A stretch of 64,000 bases of DNA from Paracoccus jeotgali (GCF_002865605.1 NZ_CP025583.1:1158501-1222500), one strand, 5' to 3'; shown: positions 46,108 to 56,323, counted from the first letter of the stretch. Notes: generated from the letters alone by a model not told the origin. Made by a program: numbers and translations.

Positions 46108-48396
46108 ATGAAACTGAAACGCAGCAGCTGCGCGATGGCGCTGATCGCGGGACTGGCCGGGGCTGTTCCGGCGCTGACCGTGCCGGGGCAGGCTTGGGCC
46201 TATGTGTTCAACCAGATCCGGATCGAGGGCAATGAACGCATCGAGCCCGAGACCATCATCTCGTTCGCCAACATCATGCGCGGCACGAATGTCTCGGCGG
46301 GCGAGGTCAACGACGCGTTGCAACGCATCCAGAACTCCGGCCTGTTCGAAAGCGTCTCGGTGACGCCGCAGGGCGGCACGCTGGTCATTCAGGTCAAGGA
46401 ATGGCCGACGATCAACCGAATCACCTTCGAGGGCAACCGCCGGATCAAGGATGACGAGCTGGCGACCATCACCTCGTCGCAGGCGCGGCGGGTCTATTCG
46501 CCGGCGCAGGCGGAACGCGATGCGTCCAACATCGCGCAGGCCTATTCGGCGCAGGGCCGGCTGGCGGCGCGCGTCTCGCCCAAGGTCATCCCGCGCTCGG
46601 GCAACCGGGTCGATCTGGTGTTCGAGGTCCGCGAGGGCGACGTGACCGAGATCGAGCGCATCGGCTTCACCGGCAATCGCAGCTTTTCCGACCGCCGCCT
46701 GCGCAACGTGCTGCAGACCAAGCAGGCGGGCATCCTGCGGACCTTCATCCGCAGCGACACCTTCAACCCCGACCGGCTGACGCTGGACCAGAAGCTGCTG
46801 ACCGATTTCTATCGCTCGCAGGGCTTTGCCGACTTCAAAGTGCAGGGCGTGGCGCCGGAAATCGCGCGCGAACGCGACGCCTTCTACGTCACCTACCAGA
46901 TCGAGGAAGGCCCGCGTTACCGCTTCGGCCAGATCGACACCGTGTCCGAGATCCCCGGCGTCGATGCGACCCCCTTCCGCGCCCAGAACCGGGTCAAGAG
47001 CGGCAGCTATTACTCGCCCGAGATCATCGACGTCAGCATCCGCCGGATGGAGACCATCGCCCTGGAAGCCGGGCTCGATTTCGTCAATATCGAGCCGCGC
47101 GTGACGCGCAACCCGCGCAACCAGACGCTGGACCTGACGTTCGCGCTGACCCGCGGCCCGCGCGTCTTTGTCGAGCGCATCGACATCGAGGGCAACACCA
47201 CCACGCTGGACGAGGTCATCCGCCGTCAGTTCGGCACCGTCGAAGGCGACCCCTTCAACCCGCGCGAAATCCGCAACTCGGCCGAACGCATCCGCGCGCT
47301 TGGCTATTTCGCCGATGCCAGCGTGGACACGCGCGAGGGGTCCAGCCCCGAGCAGGTGATCGTCGATGTCAACGTCGAGGAGCAGCCGACCGGGACGCTG
47401 GAATTCGGCGCCAGCTATGGCCGCAGCTCGGGCGTCGGCCTGAACCTCGGCCTCAGCGAGCGCAACTTTCTGGGTCGCGGACAGGAACTCGCGCTTGGGC
47501 TGTCGACCACGAAAGGCTCGCGATCGGGCACCTTCACCTTTGCCGAGCCGTTCTTCCTGTCGCGCGACCTGCGCTTCCGCTTCTCGGGTTATTACCGCGA
47601 GACGGATCAGGACAACGCGAAATACAACACCCGCGCGGTGGGCTTCTCGACCGGCTTGCAGTTCCCGATCTCGAAATCCGGCCGGCTCGAGGTGCAGTAT
47701 CGCCTGTCCAAGGATACGCTGTTCGACGTGACCGAGGACTCCTCGCCCATCCTGCAAGAGGAAGAGGGCGGGCTGTGGAGCTCGGTTCTGGGCTACAGCT
47801 ACAGCTATGACAGCCGCCGTTTCGGTCTGAACCCGCGCACGGCGACCAAGCTGGGCTTCACGCAGGACTTCGCCGGGCTGGGCGGCGACGTCAAATCGGT
47901 GACCTCGATCCTGACCGCCGGGGTGGAATCGACCGCCTGGCGTCCGAATGTCACCATGCGCGCGCAGCTCGAGGCCGGCGCCGTCCATATGCTGGACGAT
48001 CAGACCAGCCGGGTGCTGGACCGGTTCAACGGGCAGCGCATCCGTGGCTTTGAATCGAACGGCATCGGCCCGCGCGATCTGGAAGCCGAAAACCAGGACG
48101 CTCTGGGCGGCAACTATTACTGGGTCGCCCGCGCCGAAGCGCAGTTCCCGCTGGGCCTGCCCGAGGAATACGGGCTGACCGGCGGCCTGTTCGCCGATGT
48201 CGGCTCGATCTGGGGTCTGGACGAGACCTATGGCCGCGACGTGGACGATTCGATGAATGTCCGCGCGGCGGTCGGGGTGTCGCTGTTCTGGACCACGCCC
48301 ATCGGGCCGCTGCGGATGAACTTCTCGAAAGCGGTGAAAAAGGAAGATTACGACGAGACGCAGAACTTCGACCTGACGCTGTCGACGCGCTTCTGA
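46108..48396 (+). CDS. bamA: Outer membrane protein assembly factor BamA
   Basis: Core of the BAM complex that inserts beta-barrel proteins. A signal peptide (ALIAGLAGAVPALTVPGQAWA) is followed by five POTRA domains (about 25-420, starting VFNQIRIEGNERIEPETI) and a 16-strand surface-antigen barrel with the lid-lock motif RIRGFESNGIGPRD. The last residue is Phe after Arg (LSTRF), the correct barrel end signal. The length is 762 residues. The stop overlaps the ATG of the Skp-like gene. Confidence 0.96.
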   Translation: MKLKRSSCAMALIAGLAGAVPALTVPGQAWAYVFNQIRIEGNERIEPETIISFANIMRGTNVSAGEVNDALQRIQNSGLFESVSVTPQGGTLVIQVKEWPTINRITFEGNRRIKDDELATITSSQARRVYSPAQAERDASNIAQAYSAQGRLAARVSPKVIPRSGNRVDLVFEVREGDVTEIERIGFTGNRSFSDRRLRNVLQTKQAGILRTFIRSDTFNPDRLTLDQKLLTDFYRSQGFADFKVQGVAPEIARERDAFYVTYQIEEGPRYRFGQIDTVSEIPGVDATPFRAQNRVKSGSYYSPEIIDVSIRRMETIALEAGLDFVNIEPRVTRNPRNQTLDLTFALTRGPRVFVERIDIEGNTTTLDEVIRRQFGTVEGDPFNPREIRNSAERIRALGYFADASVDTREGSSPEQVIVDVNVEEQPTGTLEFGASYGRSSGVGLNLGLSERNFLGRGQELALGLSTTKGSRSGTFTFAEPFFLSRDLRFRFSGYYRETDQDNAKYNTRAVGFSTGLQFPISKSGRLEVQYRLSKDTLFDVTEDSSPILQEEEGGLWSSVLGYSYSYDSRRFGLNPRTATKLGFTQDFAGLGGDVKSVTSILTAGVESTAWRPNVTMRAQLEAGAVHMLDDQTSRVLDRFNGQRIRGFESNGIGPRDLEAENQDALGGNYYWVARAEAQFPLGLPEEYGLTGGLFADVGSIWGLDETYGRDVDDSMNVRAAVGVSLFWTTPIGPLRMNFSKAVKKEDYDETQNFDLTLSTRF

Positions 48397-49157
48397 TGCG
48401 GGTTCGGGCCGGGGTCTGGCTGGGGGCGGCGCTGCTGGCGCTGTCCCTTGGCGCGCCTGTGGCCGCGCAAGAGGTGACAGAGGGCGCAGCGCTTGCGCCC
48501 GTCACGGACGCGGTGGTGCCCCTGCCGGAACCGGCGGAAGATGCGGTGGTCGAGGAACCGGACGACCCCGCCGAGCCGCCGCCGATGCCGGTGGCGGTGC
48601 TGGTTCTGGATGTCGAGCAGGCCTATGACGCCTCGGCCTGGGGCAAGAGGTCGCAAGAGCAGCTGAAGACCGCCGCCCGCGAGATCGAGGCCGAGAACAA
48701 GCGGCTGGAAGCCCAGTTGACGGCCGAGGAACAGGCGTTGAGCGCGGAGCGCCCGACCCTAGATCCCGCCGCATTCCGCAAGAAGGCCGAGGCTTTCGAT
48801 GCCCGCGCCCAGCAGGTCCGGCGCGACCGGGCCGAAGCGGTGCGGGCGCTGAACGCCCGCGCTGATGCGGACCGCTCGGCCTTTCTCGAGGCGTCGCTGC
48901 CGGTGGTGACCGCGCTGATGCAGGAACGCGACGCGGCCATCGTGCTGGACCGGCGGCAGACATTGCTGGCGATCTCGACCGCCGACATCACCGCCGAACT
49001 GGTGCGGCGCATGGACGAGACCCTGGGCGAGGGCGGGCCGCTGCCCGAATTGCCGGGCGATGCGGCGACAGCGACGGGCGCGGCGGCGGAGACGCCTGCG
49101 CCGGTCAGAGATGCGAGTCCTTCCGAACCCGAGGATCAGGCCCGCACGACCCCCTGA
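48396..49157 (+). CDS. OmpH/Skp-like periplasmic chaperone
   Basis: A 253-residue secreted protein. After the signal peptide (VWLGAALLALSLGAPVAAQ) come an acidic Pro-rich linker, the first Skp strand VAVLVLDVEQAYDASAWGK, long helical tentacles (about 85-160), and the return strand AIVLDRRQTLLAISTADIT. It holds outer-membrane proteins for BamA, which is encoded directly upstream. The acidic linkers at both ends make it longer than E. coli Skp. Confidence 0.88.
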   Translation: MRVRAGVWLGAALLALSLGAPVAAQEVTEGAALAPVTDAVVPLPEPAEDAVVEEPDDPAEPPPMPVAVLVLDVEQAYDASAWGKRSQEQLKTAAREIEAENKRLEAQLTAEEQALSAERPTLDPAAFRKKAEAFDARAQQVRRDRAEAVRALNARADADRSAFLEASLPVVTALMQERDAAIVLDRRQTLLAISTADITAELVRRMDETLGEGGPLPELPGDAATATGAAAETPAPVRDASPSEPEDQARTTP

Positions 49158-49164
49158 CGCCGGG

Positions 49165-50103
49165 TCACGGCAGCGTCGAAATCCGTTCCGTCAGCAGCGC
49201 AAAGAACCCGTCGCGGTCGATCTGGTTCATGAACAGCGCGTTGGCGGGGCGACCGCTGACGCCCCACCAGTCGGCGACGGTCATGCCCGTCGTATAACGT
49301 CCCTGCAACTCTATCTCGACATTGATGCGGCGGCCCGAGAAGAGTTCCGGGCGCAGCAGATAGGCGATGGTGCAGGGGTCATGCAGCGGCGCCCCTTCCG
49401 AGCCGTATTTGACGCGGTCGTAACGCTCGAAAAAGCCGGTCCAGCTTGCCACCGCCTCGCCGGTCCGCGTCCCAAGCGCGCGCATCCCCGCCACCCAATC
49501 GGGCGAGGTCAGCGCCTTGTGGGTGACGTCCAGCCCCATCACCACCAGATCGACGCCCGCGGCAAAGACATGGGCCGCCGCCTCGGGATCGACATAGATG
49601 TTGAACTCGGCCGTGGGGGTGACGTTGCCGACCTCGAAATAGGCGCCGCCCATCAGCACGATCTGCGCGATGCGCGGCACGATGTCGGGCGCGCGCATCA
49701 TCGCCTGCGCGATATTGGTCAGCGGACCGATGGGGACCAGGGTGACGCTGCCGGCCGGCTCTCGCCGCAGCGTCTCGATGATGAAATCGACCCCGTCGCC
49801 CGGCGTCAGCGGATAGTCCGGCTCGCCCAGATCGATCCCGTCCAGCCCGGTCTGGCCGTGCACGTTTTCCGCCGTCACCAGCTTGCGCGACAGGGGCGCG
49901 TCGCAGCCGGCAAGGATCGGCACATCATTGCGGCCCGACAGCCCCACGATCAGCCGCGCGTTCCGGGTGGTCAGCGGCAGCGGCACATTGCCCGCAACCG
50001 TCGTGATCCCCAGCACCTGCAATTCGGGCGAGGCGAGCGCCAGCAGGATCGCCACCGCGTCATCCTGCCCCGGATCGGTGTCGATGATGATCTTCTGCGC
50101 CAT
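49165..50103 (-). CDS. Inosine-uridine preferring nucleoside hydrolase
   Basis: Splits nucleosides to base and ribose. The calcium site IIIDTDPGQDDAVAILLAL opens the 312-residue protein, with VTLVPIGPLTNIA and the later catalytic HDPCTIAYLL. AGGGGCAGG precedes the ATG. It is convergent with skp (7-base gap) and divergent from the ABC-F gene. The nearby uracil/xanthine permease hints at salvage of nucleosides and bases. Confidence 0.93.
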   Translation of the reverse strand: MAQKIIIDTDPGQDDAVAILLALASPELQVLGITTVAGNVPLPLTTRNARLIVGLSGRNDVPILAGCDAPLSRKLVTAENVHGQTGLDGIDLGEPDYPLTPGDGVDFIIETLRREPAGSVTLVPIGPLTNIAQAMMRAPDIVPRIAQIVLMGGAYFEVGNVTPTAEFNIYVDPEAAAHVFAAGVDLVVMGLDVTHKALTSPDWVAGMRALGTRTGEAVASWTGFFERYDRVKYGSEGAPLHDPCTIAYLLRPELFSGRRINVEIELQGRYTTGMTVADWWGVSGRPANALFMNQIDRDGFFALLTERISTLP

Positions 50104-50221
50104 GCCTGCCCCTGTTGTCCGCTCGTGCCGACGCAGATCAGCCGAAATCGCGGCCGGCTGCAAGGCGCGGTGTCCCCAGGCGCGATTGACGCGGGCGGGG
50201 TGGGGCGGTAACTGCCGGGGC

Positions 50222-52042
50222 ATGGCACGCGCTCCCCTCCTGCAACTGACCGACATCTCGCTTGGCTTCGGCGGCGATCCCGTCTTCAACGAGCTGAACC
50301 TGACCCTGCAACCGGGCGACCGGGTGGCGTTGGTCGGGCGCAACGGTTCGGGGAAATCGACGCTGATGAAGGTCATGGCGGGGCTGGTCGAACCCGACCG
50401 GGGCGAGGTCGTGACCCCCGCAGGCGTCCGCGTCGGCTATATGGAGCAGGACCCGGACCTGTCCGCCTTTCAAACGCTTGGCGATTTCGCCGGGGCGGGG
50501 CTGGCGCCATCGGAAAGTTACCGCGTCGAGATGGCCGCCGAGGGGCTGAAATTCGACGCCGACCGCCCGGTCGCCACCGCATCGGGGGGCGAGCGTCGGC
50601 GCGCCGCGCTCGCCCGGCTGCTGGCCGAGGCGCCGGAACTGATGTTGCTGGACGAGCCGACCAACCATCTGGATATCGAGGCGATCACCTGGCTGGAAGA
50701 TCAGCTGTCGCGCAGCCGCGCCGCATTTGTGCTGATCAGCCATGACCGCGCCTTTCTGCGCGCCCTGACCCGCGCGACGCTGTGGATCGACCGGGGCGAG
50801 ATCCGGCGTCAGGACAAGGGCTTTTCCGCCTTCGAGGACTGGCGCGAAGAGATCTGGGCCGCCGAGGACGACGCCCGCCACAAGCTGGACCGCAAGATCA
50901 AAGCCGAGGCGCGTTGGGCCGTCGAAGGCATCAGCGCCCGGCGCAAGCGCAATATGGGCCGGGTGCGGGCGCTGCAGGCGCTGCGCGCCGAACGCGCCGC
51001 CCAGATCCGCCGTCAGGGCACCGCGGCCATGGCATTCGACGCCGGGTCGCAATCGGGCAAGCGCGTGATCGAGGCGCAGGGCATCGCGAAATCCTTTGGC
51101 GAGCGGATCATCCTGCGCCCCTTCGATCTGCGCATCCTGCGCGGCGACCGGGTGGCATTTGTCGGCCCCAACGGGATCGGCAAGACGACGCTGATCAAGA
51201 TGCTGACCGGCGAGATCGCGCCCGATCAGGGGCAGGTGATCCACGGCACCAATCTGGATATCGCGGTCTTCGATCAGGCCCGCAGCGCGCTGAACCCGGA
51301 TCTTAGCCTGTGGGACGCGATGGTGGCGGACCCGTCGATGTCGGTCTCGGGCCGGTCGGATCAGGTGATGGTGCGCGGCACGCCGCGTCATGTGGTGGGG
51401 TATCTCAAGGACTTCCTGTTCGACGATTCCCAAGTCCACGCCCCGGTCGGCAGCCTGTCGGGCGGGGAAAAGGCCCGCCTGCTGCTGGCCCGGATCATGG
51501 CCCGGCCGTCCAACCTGCTGGTGCTGGACGAGCCGACCAACGATCTGGACGTGGAAACGCTGGACCTGCTGCAGGATATTCTGGGCGAATATGACGGCAC
51601 GGTGCTGCTGGTCAGCCACGACCGCGACTTCATCGACCGGGTCGCCACAACGACCGTGGCGATGGAGGGCGATGGTCGCGCGGTGATCTATGCCGGCGGC
51701 TACAGCGATTACCTCGTCCAGCGCACCGATACCGCGCTGCCCGAGCCGGAACCCGCCGCCCGCCCCGCCGCGACGCCAGCGCGCGCCGAACCCGCGCCAT
51801 CGCGGGCGCAAAAGCCGGGGCTGAGCTTTACCGAAAAGCACCGCCTCGACGCGCTGCCCGCGATCATCGCCCGGCTTGAGGCCGAGATCGCGAAGCTGTC
51901 CGACTTCCTGTCTGACGCGGCGATCTATGCCGACGCGCCCGCCAAGGCGCAAAAGGCCACCGACGCCCTGTCGGAACGCCAGCAGGCGCTGGACGCAGCC
52001 GAAGAGGAATGGCTGACGCTGGCCGAAAAATCCGCCGACTGA
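50222..52042 (+). CDS. uup: ABC-F family ATPase (Uup-like)
   Basis: A soluble duplicated ABC protein of 606 residues with no membrane part, acting on the ribosome or on DNA repair intermediates. Both halves have complete Walker A (GRNGSGKST, GPNGIGKTT), signature (ASGGERRRAALARL, LSGGEKARLLLARI) and Walker B (LMLLDEPTNHLD, LLVLDEPTNDLD). The C-terminal 70 residues form a coiled coil, characteristic of Uup. The interdomain linker (about 225-280) is basic. Confidence 0.9.
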   Translation: MARAPLLQLTDISLGFGGDPVFNELNLTLQPGDRVALVGRNGSGKSTLMKVMAGLVEPDRGEVVTPAGVRVGYMEQDPDLSAFQTLGDFAGAGLAPSESYRVEMAAEGLKFDADRPVATASGGERRRAALARLLAEAPELMLLDEPTNHLDIEAITWLEDQLSRSRAAFVLISHDRAFLRALTRATLWIDRGEIRRQDKGFSAFEDWREEIWAAEDDARHKLDRKIKAEARWAVEGISARRKRNMGRVRALQALRAERAAQIRRQGTAAMAFDAGSQSGKRVIEAQGIAKSFGERIILRPFDLRILRGDRVAFVGPNGIGKTTLIKMLTGEIAPDQGQVIHGTNLDIAVFDQARSALNPDLSLWDAMVADPSMSVSGRSDQVMVRGTPRHVVGYLKDFLFDDSQVHAPVGSLSGGEKARLLLARIMARPSNLLVLDEPTNDLDVETLDLLQDILGEYDGTVLLVSHDRDFIDRVATTTVAMEGDGRAVIYAGGYSDYLVQRTDTALPEPEPAARPAATPARAEPAPSRAQKPGLSFTEKHRLDALPAIIARLEAEIAKLSDFLSDAAIYADAPAKAQKATDALSERQQALDAAEEEWLTLAEKSAD

Positions 52043-52124
52043 CGCGGCGGAGCGCGTTGTAACACTGGCATTTTTCGCCGCGCCCCGGCATGAAGCGCCA
52101 TCGCTTCATATCCGGAGATTCGTG

Positions 52125-53434
52125 ATGGGCTATTTCCCCGCCTGGCGACCTGCCACGGGCGCCACCGTCATGCCTGACGAAAGACTGCCGACCGCCGCCG
52201 CCATTCCGATGAGCATCCAGCACCTGTTGGCGATGGCCGGCTCGACCATCCTCGCGCCGCTGCTGATGGGGTTCGACCCCAATGTCGCGGTATTCTTTTC
52301 GGGGATCGGGACGCTGATCTTCTTTGTCGTGACCGGCGGGCGGGTGCCGTCCTATCTGGGCTCGTCCTTCGCCTTCATCGCGGTGGTGATCGCGGCGACC
52401 GGCTATGCGGGCGGCGGGCCGAACCCGAACCTCGCGACCGCGCTTGGCGGGATCGTGGTGGCAGGCGCGGTCTATGCAGCCATCGGGCTTGCGGTCATGG
52501 CCATCGGCTCGGGCTGGGTCGAAAAGCTGATGCCGCCGGCGGTGACGGGGGCCATCGGGGTGGCGATCGGGCTGAACCTCGCGCCCGTGGCCATCGGGCA
52601 GTTGAAGGGGTCGAGCCCGCATATGATCATCGCGCTGGCGACGGTGCTGTGCATGGCGCTGGTGTCGGCTTACGGGCAGAACGCGACGCGGCGGCTGGCG
52701 GTGCTGATCGCGCTCGGCTTCGGTTATGTGCTGGTGCTGGTGTTCGGCAATGGGCTGGGGCTGCTGCCGGGGGTGGATTTCTCGCGCATCGCTGCGGCCA
52801 GGTGGTTCGGCTGGCCGGATTTCGTGGCCCCGCGGTTCGAGTGGACCGCGATCAGCCTGATCGCCCCGGTGGCGGTGGTGCTGGTGGCCGAGAATCTGGG
52901 CCATATCAAGGCATTGGGTGCGATCACCGGCAAGAACATGGACCCTTATATCGGCCGCGGCTTTCTGGGCGACGGGCTGGCGACCATGCTGGCCGGGTCA
53001 GGCGGCGGGACCGGGGTCACGACCTATGCCGAGAATATCGGCGTCATGGCGATGACGCGGGTCTATTCGACACTGATCTTTCCGATGGCGGCGGTGGTCG
53101 CGATCCTGCTGGGGCTGTCGCCCAAATTCGGCGCCATCCTGCAGACCATTCCGGCCCCGGTGCTGGCCGGGCTGGCGGTGTCGGTGTTCGGCCTGATCGC
53201 CTCGGCCATGGCGCGGATCTGGGTCGATCACGGGGGTCGATTTCTCGGACCCGCGCAACCTGTTCACGGTCGGCGTGGCGCTGATCTTCGGGGCAGGGGG
53301 ACTTCACCGTCAGCTTCGGCGGCTTCGCGCTTGGCGGGATCGGCACCTCGACGCTGGCGGCGCTGGTGCTGTATCAACTGCTGGGCATCGGGCGGCGCGG
53401 CCGCCGCTTCGGGCAGCCGGACATCCGTCACTAG
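52125..53434 (+). pseudogene. NCS2 uracil-xanthine permease with two frameshifts
   Basis: A nucleobase:cation symporter with about 13 membrane helices, starting MGYFPAWRPATGA after GGAG. The first 366 or so residues read cleanly, including the NCS2 motif with VLVAENLGHIKALGAITG. The frame is then lost at a G5 run (53232-53236) and again at a second G5 run (53296-53300). Removing one G in each restores a continuous end through FTVGVALIFGAGDFTVSFGG to FGQPDIRH and a stop at 53432. Two one-base gains, both in G runs, suggest sequencing error more than real decay, but either is possible. Confidence 0.85.
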
Positions 53435-53452
53435 GCGGCTGCGGAGGTTTCC

Positions 53453-53495
53453 ACGGCGCCGGCGGGTTCGTCCTCGCCGGGGCCGTTTTGTATTT
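53453..53495 (+). terminator. Terminator after the NCS2 permease
   Basis: ACGGCGCCGGCG pairs with CGCCGGGGCCGT with one mismatch around a ten-base loop, followed by TTTTGTATTT. It begins 19 bases after the permease stop and ends the + strand unit before convergent nagA. Confidence 0.78.
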
Positions 53496-54646
53496 CAGAC
53501 GGGGTCGATCACGCCGTCGATGATGACCGCCGCCACATCCAGATCGCCGGTCAGGCAGGTGAAGGTGGCGTCGCTGCCCGGCCGCAGCGTGCCCAGCCGC
53601 TCGCCAAGGCCAAGGGCGCGGGCGGGGTTCGCGCTGGTCATCTTCAGCGCAGCGGGCAGGTCGAGATCGGTGTGCGCCAGCAGGTTGCGCAGGCTTTCAA
53701 TCATGCTGACATGGGCACCGGCCAACCGCCCCTCGGCATTGGTCAGGCGCCCGTCGCAGAGCGTGATCTCGACTCCGTGCAGCTCAAACCCGGTCCGCTC
53801 TCCGGCCAGCGTCAGCATCGCATCCGTGACCAGACACAGCCGGTCGGGCATCAGCCGCGTGGCGATTCCGACATTGCGCCAGTCGACATGGTGCCCGTCC
53901 GCGATGATCCCCGCGAACAGCCCGCGCGAGGCGAGCGTCGCGCCGACGACACCCGGCTCTCGCCCCGTCAGCTGCGACATGGCGTTGAAGAGATGCGTGA
54001 CCCCCACCAGCCCCTGCGCCTCGGCCTGCGCGATCTGATCGGCATCGGCGGCGGTGTGGCCGGCAAAGACGCGGATGCCGGCTTCCGAAAGCTGCGGCAG
54101 CACCCCGTCGGGCAGTTCCTCGGGCGCCAGCGTCAGCAGCATGACGCCCACCTGCGCGCGGGCCAATCGCTCGATGTCGTCTGGGTCGAGCCTGCGGATC
54201 GCGGTCGCGTCATGGATCCCGGGGCGGGCGGGCGACAGGAACGGGCCTTCCAGATGCAGGCCCAGGATGCCGGGCAGGTGCTGCGCGCGGGCGGCCTCGA
54301 CCGCTTCGATGGCGGCGGCATAGTCGCGGTTCGGGGCGGTGATGAAGGTCGGCATGATATGCGCCGTGCCGCCCTGCCGCGCGCCGGCGGCCATGCGGCG
54401 CAGCGCCTCGACACTGGGATCGAAGTTGAACTGCGCGTCGCCCGCGCCGTTGATCTGGATGTCGATGAAGCCCGGCGCGATCAGCTCGTATTCCGGCACT
54501 CCGTCCCGCGCGTCGGCGGCGGTGGCGGGGCGCAGGCGGGCGATGCGGCCGCCGTCGATTTCGATCACCTGATCGGCGGCCAGATCGGCGCTGAAACCGT
54601 CGTAAAGCTGCCGCGCATAGAGCCTGGTCGGGTCAGTCGAAGACAC
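53495..54646 (-). CDS. nagA: N-acetylglucosamine-6-phosphate deacetylase
   Basis: Removes acetate from GlcNAc-6-P, giving GlcN-6-P for NagB. Metal and substrate residues are in GLHLEGPFLSPARPG, FAGHTAADADQ, VTHLFNAMSQL, IADGHHVDW and VTDAML. The GTG start at 54646 has GGGGGCGAGA upstream and overlaps the nagB end by 14 bases; an ATG at 54670 would add eight unlikely residues. Last gene of the sialic acid operon. Confidence 0.93.
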   Translation of the reverse strand: MSSTDPTRLYARQLYDGFSADLAADQVIEIDGGRIARLRPATAADARDGVPEYELIAPGFIDIQINGAGDAQFNFDPSVEALRRMAAGARQGGTAHIMPTFITAPNRDYAAAIEAVEAARAQHLPGILGLHLEGPFLSPARPGIHDATAIRRLDPDDIERLARAQVGVMLLTLAPEELPDGVLPQLSEAGIRVFAGHTAADADQIAQAEAQGLVGVTHLFNAMSQLTGREPGVVGATLASRGLFAGIIADGHHVDWRNVGIATRLMPDRLCLVTDAMLTLAGERTGFELHGVEITLCDGRLTNAEGRLAGAHVSMIESLRNLLAHTDLDLPAALKMTSANPARALGLGERLGTLRPGSDATFTCLTGDLDVAAVIIDGVIDPV

Positions 54647-55415
54647 TCTCGCCCCCTTGCGGATGCACATGGTGATAATAATCGGTCAACTCCAGCGCAC
54701 TCGCCGCCGCCTCGTCCAGCACCACGGTCGCGCGCGGATGCAGTTGCAGCGCCGAGGCCGGGCAGACGGCGCTGAGCGGCCCCTCGACCATGCCGAAGAC
54801 CGCCTTGGCCTTGGCCTCGCCCGTGGCCAGCAGCACACATTTCCGCGCCTCGAGGATCGTGGCGACGCCGACGGTGATCGCGTAGCGCGGCGTCTCGTCG
54901 AAAGAGGCGAAATAGCGCTGATTGGCGCGGCGGGTGTCGGTGGTCAGCGTCTTGATCCGTGTTCGCGAGCCGAGGCTGGCGGTCGGTTCGTTGAAGCCGA
55001 TATGGCCGTTCTGCCCGATCCCCAGCAGTTGCAGGTCGATTCCGCCCGCCGCCGTGATCAGCGCGTCATATTCCAGCGAAGCGGCGCGCGGGTCAGGCGC
55101 GTCGCCCTGCGGCAGATGGGTGCGGGCGGGGTCGATATCGACACGGTCGAAGAACGTCTCGCGCATATAGTGGTGATAGGAACACGGATGGTCGGGCGCG
55201 AGGCCGATATATTCGTCGAGGTTGAAGGTGGTGACGCCCGCAAAAGACAGCCCGTCGTCGCGGTGACGGCGGGCGAGGTCGTCGTAAAGCGGCAGCATGG
55301 TGCCGCCGGTCGCCAGCCCCAGCACGGCATCGGGCTTGGCGATGACGGTGCGGGCCACGATCTCGGCGGCGCGCTGCACGGCGGCCTGCTGGTCGGGAAG
55401 GATCAGGACTTTCAT
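54633..55415 (-). CDS. nagB: Glucosamine-6-phosphate deaminase
   Basis: Converts GlcN-6-P to fructose-6-P and ammonia. The 260-residue protein has GLATGGTMLPLYDDL, the catalytic Asp in TFNLDEYIGL, HYMRETFFDRVD and the His in GIGQNGHIGFNEP. It overlaps the kinase gene stop (ATGA). Confidence 0.95.
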   Translation of the reverse strand: MKVLILPDQQAAVQRAAEIVARTVIAKPDAVLGLATGGTMLPLYDDLARRHRDDGLSFAGVTTFNLDEYIGLAPDHPCSYHHYMRETFFDRVDIDPARTHLPQGDAPDPRAASLEYDALITAAGGIDLQLLGIGQNGHIGFNEPTASLGSRTRIKTLTTDTRRANQRYFASFDETPRYAITVGVATILEARKCVLLATGEAKAKAVFGMVEGPLSAVCPASALQLHPRATVVLDEAAASALELTDYYHHVHPQGGESVFD

Positions 55416-56323
55416 GAACGCTCCTTGTTCAGATGGGCGGCGAGCGCGCCGATCAGTGGCGCGTCATGCCCCAGCCTTGCGGCGACGACGCGGGGGCGGA
55501 ACAGCTCGGGTTCCTCGGTCAGCGCCAAGCGGATGCGGTCGATATAGCCCGGCGCCAGTCCGATGCTGCCGCCGATCGCAACGGTGTCGAGGCCGAGGAT
55601 GGTGGTCAGATCCCCGATCAGCGAGGCCATGGCATGGGCCGAGCTGTCGACGATGCGGCCGGCCCAATCCTGCCCTTCGGCTGCCGCGTCGAAGACGGCG
55701 CGGGCGTCGCGGCCCTCATATCCCGCTGCGGCCGCCGCGGCGGCGATGCCGCGCCCGCCGGCGATGCTTTCGACCGTCGCCATGCGGCCGCTGCCGCAGG
55801 GACCGCTGGCGAAGCGGCTGGAGACGAAGCCCACATGCCCGGCCAGCCCGTTGCCGCTGGACAGAAGCCGGTTGCCGATGACCAACCCGCCGCCGACGCC
55901 GGTCGAGACGGTGATGAAGGCAAAGCCCGCGCTGTCGGTCCCGGCCCCGAACAGCCCCTCGGCCAGCGCCGCGGCGGCGGCGTCGTTGAGGCTGGTCGCG
56001 GGGCCAAGGTGACGCGACAGCCCGTCGCGCAGCGAGAAATCCCCGATGGCGTGAAGCGTGCCGCGATTGACGGCGTGCCACATGCCCTCTGCATCCACCC
56101 GCCCGGCCACGGCGACGCCAAGCGGCGCGCCGCTGTCATGGCCGAGCAGGTCCAGCAGCCCCTTGATGACGACAAGCTGCGCGTCGGGGTCGGCGGCGGG
56201 ATCGGTGGGGGCGATCAGGCGTTCGGCAACCTCGCCCGCATGGATGCGGGCGGCGGCGATCTTGGTGCCGCCCAGATCGGCGGCAAAGCCGGTCAGGGCG
56301 GTGCGGGGCAGCGGTGTCGTCAT
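55412..56323 (-). CDS. nanK: ROK-family N-acetylmannosamine kinase
   Basis: Phosphorylates ManNAc at C6. The ATP site ADLGGTKIAAARI, the catalytic Asp in SLNDAAAAAL and STGVGGGLVIG place it in the ROK family at the normal length of 303 residues. The ROK zinc motif CxCGxxGCxE is degenerate here (PCGSGRMATVE): only the first Cys remains. Assignment to ManNAc rather than glucose or GlcNAc rests on its place between nanE and nagB. It overlaps both neighbours by four bases. Confidence 0.87.
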   Translation of the reverse strand: MTTPLPRTALTGFAADLGGTKIAAARIHAGEVAERLIAPTDPAADPDAQLVVIKGLLDLLGHDSGAPLGVAVAGRVDAEGMWHAVNRGTLHAIGDFSLRDGLSRHLGPATSLNDAAAAALAEGLFGAGTDSAGFAFITVSTGVGGGLVIGNRLLSSGNGLAGHVGFVSSRFASGPCGSGRMATVESIAGGRGIAAAAAAAGYEGRDARAVFDAAAEGQDWAGRIVDSSAHAMASLIGDLTTILGLDTVAIGGSIGLAPGYIDRIRLALTEEPELFRPRVVAARLGHDAPLIGALAAHLNKERS

